Positions 46,697 to 58,556 of a stretch of DNA of 64,000 nt are shown here, one piece after another. Source of the DNA: Diphasiastrum complanatum. Taxonomy: Eukaryota > Streptophyta > Lycopodiopsida > Lycopodiales > Lycopodiaceae. The stretch lies in contig CM055101.1 in assembly GCA_029204225.1 (NCBI GenBank), positions 34,289,683 to 34,353,682 of the forward strand, given 5' to 3'. Both the position numbers and the translations under genes were made by a program. A model generated the notes under the pieces. The model made no database searches. It saw only the letters and a list, made by a program, of their open reading frames with translations, and had not been told where the DNA came from. The stretch's first letter is position 1; each line of letters begins with the position of its first letter.

Positions 46697-47614
46697 TGTT
46701 GCGTCGGCGCCTCAAAGGGCGCTGGGACTTTAGCGGTTTCCCCAACACGCGCTTAAGTCTAACATTCATCCATCATGCACTTACGTAAAAGCCAACTCAG
46801 AAACGTAACAAGCTTAACCATTCAGACTTAAGAAAACTGGAATCCCAGCCAACCCGAAAGCCAACTCAGAATCCGTCCCCAAAAGGTAACCCAAGGCAAA
46901 GACAAGCTACACATGAAACCCAAGGCATAGTGGTCACCAAACAGACCAATTGGCATAGCGGCAAGCCCCATGTTGATGACAGGGACCTTTAGGCGCCAGC
47001 GACGCAAAAAGGTTGTAGTAAGGGTCCTTCCACTTGGACCAGTCCCGGAGGCGAAACCGAAATGGTAATCATCCCCAAGGATCAACTTTATTAGATTTGG
47101 AAGAGGTTACATTCATACATAGACTGACCGGTCTCAGGGCCACCAACACGTGCTGGGCATTTTGCTTGGTTCGTGCTGGTAGAGGGAGCTGAGACCTGGC
47201 GACTGGATTCCTGGCGCTGGTTGAGCTGCCCAAGTTTCTGTCTGCCAGACTCCCCCTATAGTTTTGCTGTGATTCGGCGCACCCCCTCTAGTTTGAAACA
47301 TAGTGCTTTCTGGTAAAGCACGCTTTTTAGGACTTAGTTTTTATTTTGCTGATTAAGCCTGGCAAGCCTGGCAGAATCAGTCTGGCTCCCGGACATGGGT
47401 CCCGGGAGCCGTCCCGGTGGCAGAATCAACTTGCTTCCTGACTAGGCCATGACTCGAGCTCCAGAGCTAGCTCATGACTTGTGACTACTTGACTAGCTCA
47501 CCACAGGTCGGAGGCTCAGTCCTTGACGTTCTAACTTGCTCTGGGACCTTAGGGAGTGTCACCCCTTAGAGTCTTACAGGGCACGCTGGGTGCACCTGAG
47601 TCAGCTTTACAACA
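46697..47614 (-). repeat. 5' LTR of the chromovirus
   Basis: TGTTGCGTCGG...TTTACAACA, followed by ACTGC at 47615-47619, the target duplication. Confidence 0.95.
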
Positions 47615-47619
47615 ACTGC

Positions 47620-48415
47620 TTAGTAACGAGATTCACACATCCCTCCTACCAGAGAGTATCAACCCTAGGGATAAGCCACTTCCTTGTACTAACAGCTCAA
47701 ATGTGATCCAAGTATCAATTTCCACTTCTTACATCACAATTCAACACCCAAATTTATGGTTGCAAAAGATATCCTTTATGAATTCAACCAATAAATTCTT
47801 CTTTAAAAATCCACGTATAAAATCTTTGGCAAATTGATATTCATCATGGCAGTTTTTTGCAGGAAGGTTACCCATCAGTGAAAGTTTTACGTGATAATGC
47901 TTTGGAACTCTGATTATTAGCATTTGTGTAATGACATTTTAGTTCTGGAGTTGAATTACTTCCAAATAAGAAAATAAAATGTAATTGTGGATTTTAAATT
48001 CAAAATCCATGTATTTTTTCCTTTTTAGTATGTATTTTAAAATTTTGTTGTTACATTACTAATTGATTGTGGTCATCAGAAATAGGTCGAGCAAAAGCTT
48101 TTGGCAAGATACTTGTTGAGTGTGAATTTAAAATTGTGATAATATGAAATAGCCAGTAATAATGAATGGTGATTGGAACTTTTTATGCAGCAAAAGGAAT
48201 TTTGTTGGGTATGGGATAAGAGTTGCTAAATCCGATTTGATGAATTTTCCCATCTATGTAATTTCATGTTACAATTTAAATAAAAGACATTGATGGAGCC
48301 AGTAAATGAAAAGGATGACAGACCAATTTTTGTTTGGTTGCAAAATTTATAAGTGATAGGAACTGTTCAGGTTTGAAAAACTAATTTTTTTTAAGTTAAT
48401 CCTATGGTTAAAAGC
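47620..48415. other. no gene recognised
   Basis: AT-rich flank. The 60-93 codon frames here have no motif. It ends in TTAAAAGC, the left target duplication of the next inverted-repeat element. Confidence 0.4.
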
Positions 48416-49177
48416 ATAGTTGCAGCGAATCGCGATTCGCTGGGTTTGCGATTCGGACAGCGAATCGTTTAAAATAAATAAATAATAAATTGGAAAAATA
48501 GCTTATGGCTGAAATTTTTTTAGGAGAGCAATGGTCAAACCGGCGTTTCGCCTCCCAAAAGTGCAGCAGATAGGGCACAAACAGATAAAAATCAGTAGCT
48601 ATTTGGTTGTTATTTGCTCTGGTTCTCAGTAATTGTTAATGCTACAGTTTGGGCTATCAACTCTATGGATGATGATCACTTTTGCAATCATTTCACTAGA
48701 GATGTGAGTGCAATGTGCCTACACTTCGGGGCAAAAATAATGGGCCCTTATCGGCACGCTTTGGACCCCATTTTTATCTACGAGGGGGGGTGCAGGCCCC
48801 TGCTACTATCGCCGACCCCTCCTTGGCGGGGGGATCGGGGGGCAGCATCCCCCGTAGCAAAAAGTGAGGTACAATTGTCCCACTGGAACCATCTGTGTTC
48901 GTAACGAACAGGCTAGAGGTTAGTTTGAAATTTTATCCTTGACAGAACCCAACATGGATTAATGCACTTGAATTGGACCATCCTATACCCGAAACATTCG
49001 GAAACTATACAGTAATAATGCTCTCAATTAAAGCTTTCATCTGATACCCATATTGCCCAAAAAAAAACAAGAAACAAAAAAAAACAAAAAAACAAAAAAA
49101 AAATCATTCTAAACGATTTTGGGAAAATCCCGAATCGCGATTCGGACCGCGATTCTGAATCGCAGTGCAACTATAAC
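48416..49177 (-). mobile_element. ATAGTTGCA inverted-repeat element with CGATTCG palindromes, 0.76 kb
   Basis: The left end ATAGTTGCAGCGAATCGCG and the right end, read on the minus strand, GTTATAGTTGCACTGCGATT are inverted repeats. Flanks TTAAAAGC and TTAAAAGT form an 8-bp duplication with one mismatch, suggesting a hAT-type non-autonomous element. Palindromic GCGAATCGCGATTCGC and related units sit inside both ends. The centre has a C/G-run core (GGCGGGGGGATCGGGGGGC). No transposase is present. The strand is set relative to the copy at 40,491. Confidence 0.75.
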
Positions 49178-49185
49178 TTAAAAGT

Positions 49186-50741
49186 ATACGCAAAAATTCA
49201 TATTGGTACTACTAAATATGTGGACAATTTTTGTGTATCACTGAACTTAACCCAGCAATAGGATAACATGATCATTGAGATGGATTTTTTTTTCAGACTT
49301 TTCCTACTGTTATTCACTTCCTAAAAATTTTCAAGAGCAAATCTCATTTCGAATACAATTGATAATTGTTATGAGATCTTATTTCTCTTTGAACACGCAT
49401 ATCATTTACTATGTCTATGGGTGGGGGAGTGAAACGGGACATTGACGCAATCAGTTCCTACAGAAAATGACTTCACAAAATCCCTCAGTTCCTTGTTGGA
49501 ACCAGAGTCTCTAAGATTTTTGGAAGACAAAGACTAGAATCTGGTTTCATGCAGATTTATTCCAACAATTCCTTGGCAAGGTTGCTCAGTTAGGCTTCCA
49601 AGTTCTTTCTCAAATCTCTTCTAAGCAGAGACTTTGAATCTTTTGAAGCTTTAAGCAAGCATGCAACTTAGGATCACTCAGACCTTCAATTCTTATCCCT
49701 GCTTACCTACAATTTCCATTCCTTATTCTATCTCTAAGTGACATGTCTTTCTACATGTGCTTCGCCTACTGACGTTATCAACTAATGATGCATCTGCTTT
49801 TGAGTGTCCTCTAGCTAATATAAGTGGTGAGAGAGTGTTGCTGGTGCCATAGATATTGAGCGATACTGATGAGTGTCCTTCACCTTGTGAGCCTCCTTTG
49901 CAAGCAAGATTGCGTCTTATTGTGAGGATGAGAGAGTATCACATATACGGGTTGATGCTGATATTTCATGCTATGAGCTAAATTCACATATATGGATACA
50001 CATTTGATGCTCATTAAGAGTGGCCTGGTGCTGATCCTCTGTGCCTTGATGCTGATGCTGTAGACTATGCTCATTGTTCCTATTTTGGCATATTAAATGA
50101 GTTTGTGCATTGTTTAAGTCACGATGGATTTTATATCGCCCTGTTGATCGGACTGAAACCCTTTGCTATTGCTTGGGCTTTAGCCATCGATTATATTAGA
50201 TGCTTTTGGGAGATTGCTTGATTGTGTTTGTTATAGTCATTTATGCTTCATTGACACAATATCCATGAATTGAGTCTATAACTAGAAGGGCTTCTAGAGA
50301 AGAAGGTATACAAATATGTACAAGTTGAGATTCATTGCAAGAAAGAATCGAGCTACATGGAAGAGAAACGACTGACAAAGATGAACAAAGAGCAAATGGT
50401 TGAAGTGCATTGGGCTAGTATGTAAAGTGAATTCACAGCTTAATCAGGTTGCACACGCTAATGTCCGAAGAAACCGAAGATCATGCATGACAAGAAAACT
50501 AAACGGACATTGATGGGAATGGTTATAAATTCATATGGCTTTTATGACACAGACAACTTCATGCCAACCCGTAAATATGTGTGCAATTAATTTATGGCAT
50601 GATCCAGTGTGAAAAGTACTGCATGCACAGTAATAGTTTCCATCAAATGTAAAATTTTCAAAGGGAATGGTCTATTTGACTAGTTTTTATCAAGGGTGCG
50701 GCTCTTTTGTGAAACTTGACCTTGCCTTCTTTTTGAAACAA
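49186..50741. other. 3' flank of the nuclease gene, no second gene seen
   Basis: AT-rich. Only short unsupported frames occur (49880-50074 minus). It presumably contains the 3' UTR of the minus-strand nuclease gene near its right edge. Confidence 0.4.
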
Positions 50742-53477
50742 TTAACAACCATTTAGGGAATGGCATAAAACTAAGGTATATAAACTTGAAAGCAACAGCA
50801 ATAGAGATTTTACCTGTCGTAACTTTCCCTTATAATCAACTCGAAGCTTGTTGAGCTGATCTCGACATCGAGCTAAAATCCAAACGACAATTTCACATGT
50901 ATGTTACACAATGCCAATGATAGCAGCAAGAAACAGCTTCAAATGATGCTCAAAAGAAGTATGATCACACATGATCAAGCAACAAAAAGTATCAAACTAC
51001 AAGAATTTGCCAACCAACCTGCATCACGATAACGCTCCTCAACAACTGCCACAAGCATGTCCCTCAGCAAAGTAATCTCTTCCGCAATGGGATCAGGTTC
51101 TCCATCAGGACTGCAATATCCCAAAAAGTCAGATCAATAAATAAGATAGTACTATCTACCTATGAAGGTAATTATACAGTGGCACTGGCATGTGAATTTG
51201 GAAAAGCTGCCAACATCCAAAGAGATCTAATGGCTCCAAACACATGCAAATCAAACTGTACTTCTGCTAATTGACGAATTTGATTCATGTATTCCTGCAA
51301 GTAAATGGTAGACACAAAAATTACCACATGTGCATTTTATGATTATAGCATAACATTCAGCAGCTTAAAACCTGTCAAGTGAGGAACTCTTTTGACAATT
51401 TTTACTATGCTCTGCCCAGTTTGATGCATACACTGGTCTAACAGCATCAGCATCAACAATTTTCTTATTCACATAAATGGGAACCTGCCACATCAATTAC
51501 ATCAAATCAGAATATGATACAGCAAAAATAAAATAGATATAGCTAGAGTATGTAGTTTCTGTACCTTGCATCTCACTGCAAGGTTAATAGCATCTGAAGG
51601 GCGTGAATCAACACTGTGCAGCTCGTGGTCTCCCTCCTGCATGATCAACAAACAAGTAACAAGATTGCCAAAGGTCTGTTAAATGGAAAGCCCACAAGCA
51701 AAAGCCTATGATTTAAGATCAAACGTAAGATGCTTTTCAAGGTGCACGTCAAGAAGATTTAAGACTACTGACTTTGCTGAAATAAATGCGGGCGTAGTAC
51801 GTGTCGACAACCCGCTCTGTGACTCTGACCATCCGCACCTACATGTAGTAAAAGATAAGTGATGCAGCCATCTCCATGCGCAGAGGTCGTGCTGCTATTG
51901 AACAAAGTCCTTATAACAATTATCATATCCTACAAATGAGCTACCTCATAATTGAGAGTTCCAAAGACGTCTCGTAAGAGCTGATAATGGTTAGGTCTCC
52001 CCTGCACCAGCACACAAGCATTAGTCCAATTTTTCCCTTAACCTAGGTGCTTTAAAATGACACAATGTAACGTTTAGAGACTTAAAACAAGCTGCGCGTA
52101 CCCAATTATCATCATCATGTAGAGCCCTAATCAGCATTGCCACCGCAATTTCACCTGCAGACAACCAGCTAGTCCATAACCTAATTCAAAAAAATGGTTT
52201 GAACCGTTTTTTTGGCATTTTCTAGAGGACTGTCACGGGAGTTGGCAACGCCAAATGCTTGTTTTTCCTTTGTATTGCAGATACCTTAAATGTTGGAATT
52301 AGTTGTGTATGCAAAGACTACGACCTTCTACCAAAAAGTCTCCTGTGGACTGCCAATCAGGCATTGATACTTCTCCAAACTTTTCATGTGGCCAATCAAT
52401 GTCCGACTGCCGTGAAGCACGTAAATTGCTTTGCGGCAGTTAGTCATTGCATGTCCAGATAAAATTTCTTCCAAGTGATTTGTGGCATTCAATTGATTGG
52501 CTGTCCAGGTGAAAATTCTTCAAATGCTTTCTGGCATTCAATCATTAACTGCCCGCATGAAAATGCTCTGAAAAGGTTTGGTATTCTAAAAGCTGCTATG
52601 AAGAAAATGCGTTCAAGAAAGGGACAAAAATTCACACTCGGCATTAACTAGGGAAAGGCCCAACCCTTCGAGCTTCCCCCCCAGCCGGGGCCTCACAAGC
52701 AGATAAGAGAACAATCGCATTACCTATACTTACACCAAAATCCCGATTTATGTACCTGCTGCACAAAATAAGGACCAAATGGTTCCAAACCTTTGGGAAA
52801 AGGAATCTCTCACCTACAACAATTGGAAGAATTAACTCTTCTTGAGCAATTTTAAGAAATATCGTGGGGTTGCGAGATCTGTAGAGAAGTCGTCCCTTTG
52901 CAGGGTTGATGTGATCCACCTCTACTTCTCTTCCGTTGGCGAGTGTCATAAAGAGCTGCCCCTGAAGCGGTACCATGCTCACTACAAAATCAAATGGCAG
53001 CATGATTTGAAATGTGGAAAGCTCTACGCATAATATACAAAATTTTCTAAGCTGAAGGAAACATAAAAACTTATGGGTAGGATAGAGCAGAAGACATGGC
53101 AGCTAGTATAATAATTGAACTATATAGGGTTTGCTAATGATCTAAATACCAGCGTCAACAACATGGGCTAATGCATAATCCGCATTATCGATCTCCTTAT
53201 TCATGTCATTATCTCCACCACTTTTGCCGCAATTGCTGCAAAGAACTATCGTCGGCCACTGACGCCTAAGCTGAACCCGTTTGCCTCCAGGGAACAGCAC
53301 ATGTCGTTTGCGAGGGCGTGGCAAGGACACTCGCAAGGACACCACCACTCCCCCCGACTTCTTGCAGCACGCCATGCCCCTTGCGCCTGCGCATCGAGCA
53401 GCAGCATCTGGTGTGGGAATAGGCTTCGACATAGCCACTGCCTCCGCTCTGCTCAACACCCTGAAGTGCGCCATCAT
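50742..53477 (-). CDS. bifunctional nuclease (BBD/BFN-domain protein), nine exons
   Basis: Exons (minus): 53477-53150, 52981-52814, 52154-52102, 52001-51945, 51838-51773, 51636-51565, 51484-51372, 51110-51019, 50872-50742. All borders are GT/AG, all phases agree, and the total of 1080 bases encodes 359 residues, near the usual length of plant BBD proteins. The BFN (DUF151) domain runs from about residue 140 to 275: REVEVDHINPAKGRLLYRS, NPTIFLKIA, LPIVVG, RPNHYQLLRDVFGTLNYE, RMVRVTERVVDTYYARIYF, SVDSRPSDAINLAVRCKVP. A UVR-like helix pair (EERYRDAARCRDQLNKLR) follows near 310-330. Arabidopsis BBD proteins degrade RNA and DNA and act in basal defence with ABA. The start follows an in-frame TGA. 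The last exon could instead splice at CAG|GTAAAA to a missed short exon. Confidence 0.9.
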
Positions 53478-53690
53478 CGACGGATACAGGCAAACACGAT
53501 TTCACTTGTGCGCTTGCTCTTAAGGTAGAATTCTACTACTCTATGCAGCAATAGCAGCAGCAGCAGCGACAGCGCAGCTAGCAGAGCTTATGCTATGAAG
53601 AAGATCCCAGGCAGAAATGGAAGGATCGACGCCTCATCTCTCTCTCTCTCTCCCCCCCCCCCCTCTCTCTCTCTCTCACTTTTTTGGTTC
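53478..53690 (-). promoter_or_regulatory. 5' leader/proximal promoter of the nuclease gene with CTG and GA runs
   Basis: Read on the minus strand, a (GA)n stretch interrupted by a G run (53637-53680) and a CTG-rich segment (53550-53580) precede the start codon. Such GA/CT tracts are common in plant leaders and core promoters. No convincing TATA box can be assigned. Confidence 0.4.
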
Positions 53691-54966
53691 CTTTGTTTGT
53701 ATTTGCTTTTCTTTTGGTTGGGGGTCGCTCAAAATAGTACAGAAATGATACCGTAAGCAATGTTTATCCACAATTGGACATCAGATTCCTTATTTCAATC
53801 CTGTGGAATTATATAGAAGTCCTCCTAAACATGGCCACTTGTTATTGGTCACTTGTCCTTTGGGAGCACCTGAAGATGACCCTCTTGAGTGCCATGTGAG
53901 CCCACACGTGTCTCTTACTCATACCAATATTTTTAGCGTTTAGGAAAAAGTGCCTAGCATCTCTGGCATTGCCCAAGCAAGTGGAGCATTAACTAACTTG
54001 ATGAAGCAACTCATGATTCCCACATTGAGCAACTCCCCCATTTCCATCTTCACAAATCTACGATTTCCATTCGCACCTCACAGCTTTGCCAATTTTTCTT
54101 CGCAACTTATGCCCCAACATAACTAACTCACAAGAAGCAATTTTGTAATCAATAATTTGTGCTCTCCCATTTTGTTTCACAGCTTCATCTCTTCCTTGGC
54201 TTGCCTGTGATGGGACAAGGGAGTATGGAAAACGTGAACGGAGAAGAGAGCAGGAATATTTGCGGAACAGCTCTCCCGCTATAACGGGCTGCTAGATGCA
54301 AAAATAGTCTTATAGATTGTTAATGCTAAGTGTAATCATAGCTCAAATGTTCTGTTGCCCAACAAGATCTTATAAATTAATTCGTACTCACAAAAACAAA
54401 ATGGGTACAGTCCACCGAAGAGATTAGAAATGGTTTGAGTGTGGTATCACTAGAAATGGATTTGATAAGAAGTTTGGTTTTGACAATGCAACAAAATGAT
54501 GGCGAGTTCCTCAGGCGTCAAAGACAACCATCGTCTGATCAGAAGCTGAGGAGTCATAGACATCTGTGTTCTGATCAGAGTGAGTAAACAAGCATGATTA
54601 AACATAAATGAAATACATTCAAATCACAATAAACATTCATTTACGTTATACACAGATAGAAAAGCGTATTGCTGCTATATTACACTGAAGCACAACAAAA
54701 TAACAGTTACAACTAGAATGATGGCGTAAGTGGAAGGCTCAAAATCATTCGTCTCATGGACAGAGCATCACATAGAGTGTGTCTGGATGATCCATTTATA
54801 GAATTCATCCATGTATCAATTACAGTAAATATTTGTCACCTAATTAGGTAAGTCGTTGTACTTGGAAGTATTTGGCTTGTGTGACAATTGTATATGGTCA
54901 ACCCGTAGGGAATGTTGATGCGGACGAGGACGCTACAAATTCTCTCACTTCGCATATTACGTGAAG
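53691..54966. other. upstream flank of the nuclease gene, no gene recognised
   Basis: AT-rich with no long frame. A GTCTGATCAGAAGCTGAGGA / CTGTGTTCTGATCAGAGTGA pair near 54533-54585 repeats TCTGATCAGA, possibly an old LTR edge. Confidence 0.35.
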
Positions 54967-55380
54967 ACTGTCGGGTTTTTTTTTCTCTCTTCAAGATTTT
55001 GCGAAAAAGCCGACAGTGCCCTTAAAAAGCCGACACTGTCCTTAGAAAATGCGACGGTGCCCTTAAAAAGACGACAATGTCTTTAAAAGAGTTTAACTTC
55101 TTCAAAATAGTTGAAAGGAAGAAGCTGAAGGCAAAAAGCCAACACTGTAGCAAAAAACAGACACTGTTGAAAATAGTTGAAGTGTTGAACTATGCTGAAG
55201 TGTCGCATTTCAGGAAAAGCCGGCACTGTCACATTTCGAAAAAAGTCGACACTGTTAAAAAGATAGTTCATTTCTGCAAACTGTAGCGACACTTAGAGTA
55301 TTTCTGCAGACTGTCGCGACACTTAGATTAATTTAGCAGACTATCAAAAAAGTAATGTATTTCTACAGACTTGTTCTAAA
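54967..55380. repeat. AAAAAGCCGACACTGTCCTT degenerate repeat array
   Basis: At least nine variants of GCCGACACTGTC / CGACACTGTTAAAA lie from 55010 to 55260, then TTTCTGCAGACTGTCGCGAC-type copies to 55350. Overlapping open frames on both strands at 55077-55292 are repeat translation. Confidence 0.75.
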
Positions 55381-55699
55381 TGCTAGTTCTTGGAACTCCT
55401 TGAAGATGTCCAAGTCTTCAGTGACTTCAAATTGTTGAATTTAACATTTGAACTTGAAATTATGATAGGATTGGTTACTGTTGGAGATTAGCCGGAAGTC
55501 CGTTGTAGTCGTTCCTCAAATAGTTTGGATGTCTAAGTTGTGATTCCTGCAGGTATCAGATGAGCAGACGTAGAACCAAAGTTAGTTTCACCACTGTAGA
55601 CTTAATTTCCAACAGTCCTCCTTAAGGTCACGGTTGGTGCCTTGGTATCTTCGTCAGGTTCAGCATGTTAAAGAACTTCTGATGCTTGATCTTGCGAAG

Positions 55700-55701
<2 letters not shown>

Positions 55702-55764
<63 letters not shown>
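55702..55764. repeat. (GA)n microsatellite
   Basis: About 31 uninterrupted GA units. The Arg-Glu and Leu-Ser open frames across it are artefacts. Confidence 0.97.
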
Positions 55765-55766
<2 letters not shown>

Positions 55767-56764
55767 TTGTGTGGAGAAGCTTGGAGAGAAAGAGGAGTAG
55801 AAGCTGTTTTGCTTGGTGCCTCCCATCTCCTCCATTTCCAATTTGTGCTCAATCCCACAGAGACAAAGAGGAGGAAAGGAGAAGAGGCAGATGATTGTCG
55901 GGTGCCTTCCACTCTAAAATTTGTTTATTTTCATTACTATTGATCTGCTTCTTATTCTTTAGCATTGTGTTTTCACCATTTCATTTGTGGAATCAGATTT
56001 GGTGTTATTTGTCTTTGCTGCCTCTAACCCTGTGGTTGCAGGCTCTGACAGACATTGTGAGGATTGTACTTGTATATTTTTGTTGTCTCTAACCCTGTGG
56101 TTGCATATCTTGGAATGGTGTAGACTGCCTTGGGATTAATTTTGTAGATTCTTGTCATTAATCTTGTGTCTGCAGGGCTTGCAATTGTGGAAAGCTTTGC
56201 TGTTACATTTACAAGGTTCTGAGATTTATTTACGATTGATTGTTATCCAAGAAGAAGTTATATTTATGCTTTGTCTATTGTTGTGACAAAGATTCTTGAA
56301 TGTTTGAAACCTGCTAATTAAGAGATTTGTCTGTGGGATACAAATCTCTGGCTCATAAGCACACAATTTTGTGTATAGAATGTGAGAAGCAGAGATCTTG
56401 TCTCTCTGTCTCTTGATTACATTCTGTGAAACAAATGTAAAGATAATAGTGATGCTTAACTATTCATACATGTATGGCGATATGTGTTTGAAAGTACACA
56501 GTGAGTGTGTAAATCTTTCACAAGAGACGAATGCAAAAATGGTAGTGATTTGCAGAGGTATTCGATAGCATTAGAAAGGTTGTCTGGAGCAGAGTGAGGC
56601 TGTCTGGAGCATAGTGTTGATCCACTAGTAGTGTGGAAGATAGGTGGCAGAGTGCTGCCTTCTCAGTCGCGTTTCACTTCTATCTGTCTATTTGTGCCCC
56701 TTCTCCACTTTCTTGCCTGCAGATCCCTGCCTGCGGTTTCTTCTTCTTTCCCATCTGCATTTTA
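55765..56764. other. no gene recognised
   Basis: T-rich plus strand, with a repeated phrase CTCTAACCCTGTGGTTGCA at 56021 and 56086. No supported frame. Confidence 0.4.
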
Positions 56765-56951
56765 CCTGCCTGTGGCCATGCTTCCTCACCAACGGCCTGC
56801 TGCCCACCTGCAATTCGTTGAGACAGATCTGCCTCGTTTTTCCTCATTCCCTGTCCATGACCTGCCTGTGGCCACGCTTCCTCACCAACGGCCTGCTTCC
56901 CGCAATTCGTTGAGGCAGATCTGCCTCATTTTCCCTCATTCCATGTACACG
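56765..56951 (+). repeat. 96-bp tandem duplication in a C/T-rich block
   Basis: CCTGCCTGTGGCCATGCTTC and the next 76 bases (56765-56860) are repeated at 56861-56951 with a few changes, and a partial third copy follows. The block keeps a 259-codon plus-strand frame open (56631-57410) made of Pro, Ser, Leu and Cys. There is no domain, so coding is doubtful. Confidence 0.8.
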
Positions 56952-57411
56952 ACCTTGTCTGTGGCTGCATTCCTTCCCATTTCCTGTCTGCGGAGTTGCT
57001 GTGGTTCGCTCCCTCACCTAAACCTGCTATCTGGCTGCTGTCCGGATTGTGGTCATCTGATTTGCGTCCATCGCCAACTATCTGACCTGCGGATTCCTAC
57101 TTGTGGCTCCTCATCTTCTTGTGGCCATCCATCCCTGCATGCTGGAAGAAGCCTGTCAGCGGGCCACACTCCTGCTTGTGATCCTCCCTTGTCCCGCTCA
57201 CTGATCGGCGGCCCAGTTCGCGGCCTCTTGCCATCACCTGACCCTGCGGCTGCTCCACCTTCCTCACTTGCGCCTCACCTATCTTGGTTTCCAGCCTGCT
57301 CTTCAACCAACAACCCTGGCTTGTGGCCAATTCAAAAGGTTACCCACTCATTTACCTGCGGCCTACTGTTGCTCTGGCCTACACTATGCACACCCATGGC
57401 ATCAATATAGA

Positions 57412-57744
57412 TTAGACTTTCAAGCGGTGGATTAGCTCTGATCTCGACATGGTGTAATCGTCAATGCAGCCAGTTGAGGTTTCCAAATGGGTTGTGCATA
57501 AGTCGTTGGTGTGTAGAAATCCTGTTGGCATTAGTTTCTCTATAATTAACTCGGGAGTGCTATAGATCATTGGTTGGTAAGAGACCTGCCCATATGCAGT
57601 GTCGGCTTGTAACTGCCATTCTTTAACAAACCCTAAATCATAAATTGAGAGATTCTCGAGTACATTTCTCTCAATAACTCCATATCCCAATTGAGGAGAG
57701 GAGCCGGTGTGACTGTTTGCTGCATCCAAAAGGGAGTTTAGCAT
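57412..57744 (-). CDS. hypothetical 110-codon frame
   Basis: It begins MLNSLLDAANSHTGSSPQLG and has a mixed, protein-like composition (YDLGFVKEWQLQADTAYGQV). No family is recognised, and no neighbouring exon or retroelement motif links to it. Confidence 0.2.
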   Translation of the reverse strand: MLNSLLDAANSHTGSSPQLGYGVIERNVLENLSIYDLGFVKEWQLQADTAYGQVSYQPMIYSTPELIIEKLMPTGFLHTNDLCTTHLETSTGCIDDYTMSRSELIHRLKV

Positions 57745-58244
57745 CTATAGTATCTTCTTGCTACTTTAACATATTTGGTGAGGGCTGATAAGTAGAAGTT
57801 ATACTCTTGTCTGTTCATTCTGAGCCCCTGTGTGAAAAGAAGAAACTAGTACCTATTGTGGGAAATTGTCCTCTCTATACTCCTGCGTTGTGACCATTCC
57901 ATATTCTTATGCTTGGGTAGATAGTGATCCTACTTTATTATATATATATACTAAGCATGAGTTAGTTGTAGCGTAGATTGATAAAATAGCTAAGCTATAA
58001 CAATCTCAAAGTATTGGGGTGGTGATGCAATGGAGTACATGGTTCACTACACCTTGTACCTTCCAAATGATACAAGCATATAACTACGCCATTTCACATG
58101 GATGAACTATTTCCTCCATTTTGGTGATCCAAATGACTTTCCATCATCAACATTCGTAAAGGAGCATTATTCATTCATACCTTCAAAGGTGCTGATTTTC
58201 TCAAGTTAATCGCTTAAGTCAATAACCTGCATGCGGGTTCGATT
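57745..58244. other. no feature recognised
   Basis: AT-rich, with a short TA run near 57940. It lies just upstream of a copia relic on the plus strand and may be its unreadable integrase part. Confidence 0.35.
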
Positions 58245-58316
58245 GAAAAGCTCGAATCAGAATCGAACTCAAAACCCGTAGAATCGAACTCGAAACCCGT
58301 AGAATCGAACTCAAAA
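58245..58316 (+). repeat. 22-bp tandem repeat GTAGAATCGAACTCAAAACC
   Basis: Three close copies of AATCGAACTC(A/G)AAACCCGTAG and a partial fourth lie just before the copia relic's open part. Confidence 0.85.
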
Positions 58317-58322
58317 CCATCT

Positions 58323-58556
58323 ATGAGAAAATCTGACAGACAACGAAAACCACCAGAAAGGTACGGTCAGGATGTTTTTAACACAACCTTCGATTCTCTG
58401 ACGAACCTCAAACATTCGACGAAGTTGTTGACGGACCAGATAAAGATCGTTGGATTTAGACAATGGAGGACGAAATGTCATCCATGTATAAGAACAATGT
58501 ATGGACACTTGCACCTATACCTAATGGTAGAAAATCAGTCAAGATCTTAAAATGAG
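58323..58556 (+). pseudogene. copia linker and start of reverse transcriptase
   Basis: The first frame reads MRKSDRQRKPPERYGQDVF, the basic integrase-RT linker. The next frame gives DGPDKDRW, TMEDEMSSMYKNNVWTLAPI and PNGRKSVK, the conserved start of copia RT. One frame shift and one stop separate them, and the rest of RT is missing. Confidence 0.75.

Larger units (their letters stand above)
41341..47614 (-). mobile_element. Ty3/gypsy chromovirus, 6.3 kb, TSD ACTGC, gag-less
   Basis: LTRs of 918 bp (TGTTGCGTCGG...TTTACAACA) bound the element, with ACTGC directly outside both ends. The PBS (TGGTATCAGAGCC) adjoins the right LTR and a PPT (CAAACGAGGGGAGGA) the left one, so it reads on the minus strand. 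Pol is in RT, RNase H, integrase, chromodomain order. The LTRs differ only at scattered positions, so the insertion looks recent. The 700 bases between PBS and protease contain no gag, only degenerate repeats, and pol has one internal stop, so movement would need proteins from elsewhere. Confidence 0.95.

Noticed and set aside
51140-51310. An extra nuclease exon (EYMNQIRQLAEVQFDLHV)
   Set aside because: Exon 7 joins exon 8 in perfect phase without it, and the segment does not resemble the BBD family.
55469-55613. TGTTGGAGATTAG ... TTAATTTCCAACA as a 145-bp solo LTR or TRIM
   Set aside because: The ends pair, and GTCCTCCTTAAGG beside it looks like a PPT, but flanks GTTAC and GTCCT are not a duplication and no second copy is present.
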